In this document: positions 5,989 to 7,535 of the stretch, piece by piece
How the letters are laid out: each line of letters starts with the position of its first letter
Position numbering within the stretch: position 1 is the first letter of the stretch
From: an uncultured Oscillospiraceae bacterium
Lineage (GTDB): Bacteria; Bacillota; Clostridia; Oscillospirales; Acutalibacteraceae
DNA length: 7,535 nucleotides
Direction: 5' to 3'
NCBI GenBank assembly: GCA_902478605.1
Contig: CABSLQ010000098.1
Coordinates: 1-7,535 of the forward strand
Made by a program: the position numbers and the translations under genes
The notes under the pieces: generated by a model
The model's database searches: none
What the model was told of the DNA's origin: nothing
What the model saw: only the letters and a program-made list of their open reading frames with translations

Positions 5989-6219
5989 CGGACATAATAA
6001 CACAAAAAAAGAACACAAATAGAAAAACCGCGCTATTCCTTTCTGAAACGGAAATGGTATACTGCAGATAGCGATCCACATGCACAGGCAATGTCCGCGA
6101 AAAAGCGGGCAGCCGGCGTTCTGCCCCTCCCGCCGTGGTTCCCACCTGCGGCTGGGATGGACGGCACCGTGTGCCTGTACGCTGCACCGTTACATGGTGA
6201 ACAGAAAGGATGACGGCAT
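5989..6219. other. Intergenic region between the PHP and GH172 genes
   Basis: This 231-base gap begins with an A-rich stretch (5996-6027) and has no visible terminator for the upstream operon. An extended -10 promoter follows, then a leader of about 150 bases with hairpins. These are CCGC 6095-6098 with GCGG 6105-6108, and a longer one pairing GCCGT 6132-6136 with ACGGC 6161-6165 and TCCCA 6140-6144 with TGGGA 6153-6157. A 51-codon frame starting at ATG 6080 has no ribosome binding site and overlaps the next gene, so it was not called. No known riboswitch class was recognised. Confidence 0.6.
6036..6063 (+). promoter_or_regulatory. Extended -10 promoter of the GH172 gene
   Basis: The -10 box TATACT (6058-6063) is preceded by TG one base upstream (6055-6056), the extended -10 pattern. 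The -35 candidate TTCCTT (6036-6041, 16-base spacer) is weak, as is usual for extended -10 promoters. An A-rich tract upstream may act as an UP element. TTCC (6036-6039) and GGAA (6050-6053) form a loose inverted pair inside the spacer, a possible but unproven operator. Confidence 0.6.
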
Positions 6220-7293
6220 ATGTACAACGGCTTAGGAGCCGGCATGTCCAATCTCTCCCGTCTTTCCCGGGCACAAACACGTTCCATCAGCGCCGAGAAT
6301 TTCACCGGTGAAAAAGGCAAGGGCGGAATGGCCACCGAAGGGACCGGCACCCCCTATGCCAAAGATCTGGGGCAGGGATGGAAGATCTCCCCCTCCATTG
6401 TGATCCGCAGTCACGAGGTGCGGGAGCTGGCGAACATCGAGGGGCCCGGCGCCATTCAGCACATCTGGATGACCCCCACCGGCATGTGGCGGCACACCAT
6501 TCTGCGCATATATTGGGACGGCAGCGATATCCCGTCGGTGGAATGCCCGGTCGGCGACTTTTTTGCCACCGCGTATCAAAACGGGTTTTCCCCGCTGGCC
6601 TCGCTGCCGGTGTGCGTCAATCCGGGCAGCGCGTTCAACTGCTATTGGGAAATGCCGTTCCGCCGAAACTGCCGCATCACGATGGAAAATATCGGCAAAG
6701 AGGATATGGTGCTGTATTACCAGATCGATTATATCCTCACCGACGTGCCGGAAGAATGCGGCTATTTCCACGCCCAGTTCCGCCGGGTGAACCCGCTGCC
6801 ATATAAAGAGGTGTACACCATTGTGGACGGGATCCGGGGACAGGGGAAATATGTCGGCACCTATTTGGCCTGGGGCATCCACAACAACGGCTGGTGGGGC
6901 GAGGGGGAAATCAAATTTTATATGGACGGGGATACCGCTTTCCCCACCATATGCGGGACAGGGACCGAGGATTATTTCTGCGGCTCGTACGATTTTGCCG
7001 TGAACGGCCGCTACACCGAATTCACCACCCCCTACAGCGGTTTGCCGCAGGTGGTGCGCCCGGACGGCCTGTACAGCTCCCAGCAGCGCTTTTCGCTGTA
7101 TCGCTGGCACATTGCCGATCCCATTTATTTTCAAAGCGATCTCCGCGTGACCATACAGGCGCTGGGCTGGCGCAGCGACAGGCGGTATCTGCCTTTGCAG
7201 GATGATATTGCCTCGGTCGCATTCTGGTACCAGACGCTGCCCTTTGCGCCGTTCCCGCCGCTGCCGGACGCCGACGCGCTGGAAATCATCTGA
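6220..7293 (+). CDS. DUF2961 family glycoside hydrolase (GH172)
   Basis: A protein of 357 residues with no signal peptide, so intracellular. The length fits a single-domain GH172 enzyme. Typical sequences are present: the N-terminal NLSRL and SAENFTGEKGKGGMA, GAIQHIWMT (about 78-85), WWGEGEIKFYMDGD (225-238), PTICGTGTEDYF (242-253), and RWHIADPIYF (295-304). Glu250 in GTGTEDYF is the best candidate for a catalytic residue. Characterised GH172 enzymes act on difructose dianhydride I or on D-arabinofuranosides, so a furanoside substrate taken up by the cell is likely, but the exact one cannot be read from sequence. The ATG has AAAGGA at 6205-6210. The gene has its own promoter and a hairpin after the stop, so it appears monocistronic. 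No transporter or sugar regulator is seen beside it. Confidence 0.92.
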   Translation: MYNGLGAGMSNLSRLSRAQTRSISAENFTGEKGKGGMATEGTGTPYAKDLGQGWKISPSIVIRSHEVRELANIEGPGAIQHIWMTPTGMWRHTILRIYWDGSDIPSVECPVGDFFATAYQNGFSPLASLPVCVNPGSAFNCYWEMPFRRNCRITMENIGKEDMVLYYQIDYILTDVPEECGYFHAQFRRVNPLPYKEVYTIVDGIRGQGKYVGTYLAWGIHNNGWWGEGEIKFYMDGDTAFPTICGTGTEDYFCGSYDFAVNGRYTEFTTPYSGLPQVVRPDGLYSSQQRFSLYRWHIADPIYFQSDLRVTIQALGWRSDRRYLPLQDDIASVAFWYQTLPFAPFPPLPDADALEII

Positions 7294-7303
7294 ACACGCC
7301 AAA

Positions 7304-7333
7304 ACGCGCCTGACCGGCATCGGTCAGGCGCGT
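7304..7333 (+). terminator. Hairpin downstream of the GH172 gene
   Basis: Bases 7304-7316 pair perfectly with 7321-7333 (13 bp, GC-rich, loop GCAT), starting 10 bases after the stop codon. On the plus strand the bases after the stem are CAGAGTGTC followed by A6 and then T5, so the U run is displaced. On the minus strand the stem is followed directly by TTTT, so the same element could stop a transcript coming from the right. A bidirectional terminator is the likely role. Confidence 0.65.
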
Positions 7334-7400
7334 CAGAGTGTCAAAAAACTTTTTAGCGAATAGCAATATACACAAAAGCAGAATTCTTATGCGTCGCATC

Positions 7401-7425
7401 GGGGAACCCCCGGCGAGGGTTCCCC
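7401..7425. repeat. Nine-base-pair inverted repeat
   Basis: GGGGAACCC at 7401-7409 pairs perfectly with GGGTTCCCC at 7417-7425 around a seven-base loop. It lies in non-coding DNA two bases before another inverted repeat and about 55 bases before the right copy of the terminal repeat. It probably belongs to the same mosaic of palindromic intergenic units. No T run follows it, so it is not called as a terminator. Confidence 0.7.
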
Positions 7426-7427
7426 GC

Positions 7428-7456
7428 CGTAAAACGTCCCAGTGGGACGTTTTACG
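7428..7456. repeat. Thirteen-base-pair perfect inverted repeat
   Basis: CGTAAAACGTCCC at 7428-7440 is perfectly complementary to 7444-7456, with the loop AGT. It is the longest uninterrupted stem in this right-hand gap together with the one at 7304-7333. It has no U run and no adjacent gene, so an intergenic repeat unit fits better than a terminator. An operator-like role for a gene beyond the window cannot be excluded. Confidence 0.75.
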
Positions 7457-7480
7457 CCCCTCCTGCGCTCTTTGAAGGGA

Positions 7481-7535
7481 AAAATTTCGTCCTCTGCGGA
7501 GGACGACAGGGGCTTTGCCCCTTGACCCCACCGCC
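7481..7535. repeat. Hairpin-rich intergenic repeat, right copy (cut by window end)
   Basis: This is an exact, same-orientation copy of bases 1-55, running to the last base of the window. It carries the first two of the three hairpins of the left copy (7487-7494 with 7499-7506, and 7508-7513 with 7517-7522). The third hairpin would begin at 7531 and is truncated. Identity over every comparable base implies either recent spread or homogenisation of an interspersed repeat, or an assembly overlap of one and the same locus. Confidence 0.9.

Noticed and set aside
6080..6235. A 51-codon frame in the GH172 leader
   Set aside because: No ribosome binding site, composition unlike the neighbouring proteins, and overlap with the start of the GH172 gene. 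A leader peptide is possible but not supported.
7286..7531. An 81-codon minus-strand frame at the right end
   Set aside because: It runs through three hairpins and the interspersed repeat, so it is non-coding.
1..7535. A transposon or integrative element bounded by the terminal repeats
   Set aside because: No transposase, integrase or recombinase is encoded, and the repeats are direct and made of intergenic hairpins rather than terminal inverted repeats. The content is mostly housekeeping.
7401..7535. A CRISPR array
   Set aside because: The palindromic units differ from one another in sequence and are not separated by evenly sized unique spacers.

Overview
The window looks like chromosomal DNA from a GC-rich anaerobic Firmicute of the class Clostridia, most plausibly an Oscillospiraceae/Ruminococcaceae-type gut organism. 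The evidence is the strong AGGAGG-type ribosome binding sites, sigma-A promoters in AT-rich gaps, a serC-serA pair in the clostridial arrangement, an [FeFe]-hydrogenase-family protein with DRTGG and PHP partners, and a GH172 (DUF2961) sugar hydrolase. The genus assignment is inference. No tRNA, rRNA, CRISPR array, transposase, replication or mobilisation gene was seen.

Layout. Positions 1-70 hold a hairpin-rich intergenic repeat. Positions 218-2482 hold a minus-strand operon, serC then serA, carrying two of the three steps of the phosphorylated serine pathway. It has a near-consensus promoter at 2552-2580. Positions 2483-2744 are a divergent promoter region. Positions 2745-5988 hold a tight plus-strand operon of five genes: a DRTGG-like protein, a HATPase of the RsbW/SpoIIAB type, a HydS-like [FeFe]-hydrogenase, a second DRTGG-like protein and a PHP-domain phosphoesterase. 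Positions 6220-7293 hold a stand-alone GH172 gene with its own extended -10 promoter and a structured leader. Positions 7294-7535 contain a strong hairpin, two further perfect or near-perfect hairpins, and a second copy of the repeat found at the left end.

The most interesting content is the five-gene cluster. The hydrogenase-like protein keeps all four cysteines that would hold the H-cluster cubane. It has alanine where catalytic enzymes have the proton-relay cysteine, and it also lacks the active-site methionines. This is the pattern of the putative sensory (HydS, group C/D) enzymes. With a histidine-kinase-fold ATPase, two small paralogous DRTGG-like proteins and a metal-dependent PHP phosphoesterase in one transcript, the cluster reads as a hydrogen or redox sensing and signalling module. 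Its input and output are unknown. The electron-bifurcating hydrogenase genes that often accompany such clusters are not in this window.

The first 55 bases and the last 55 bases are identical and in the same orientation. This could be read as a circular 7,480-bp molecule. Housekeeping content, lack of replication genes, and an overlap equal to a common assembler k-mer size make it more likely that a linear chromosomal fragment has been cut at two copies of an interspersed repeat.
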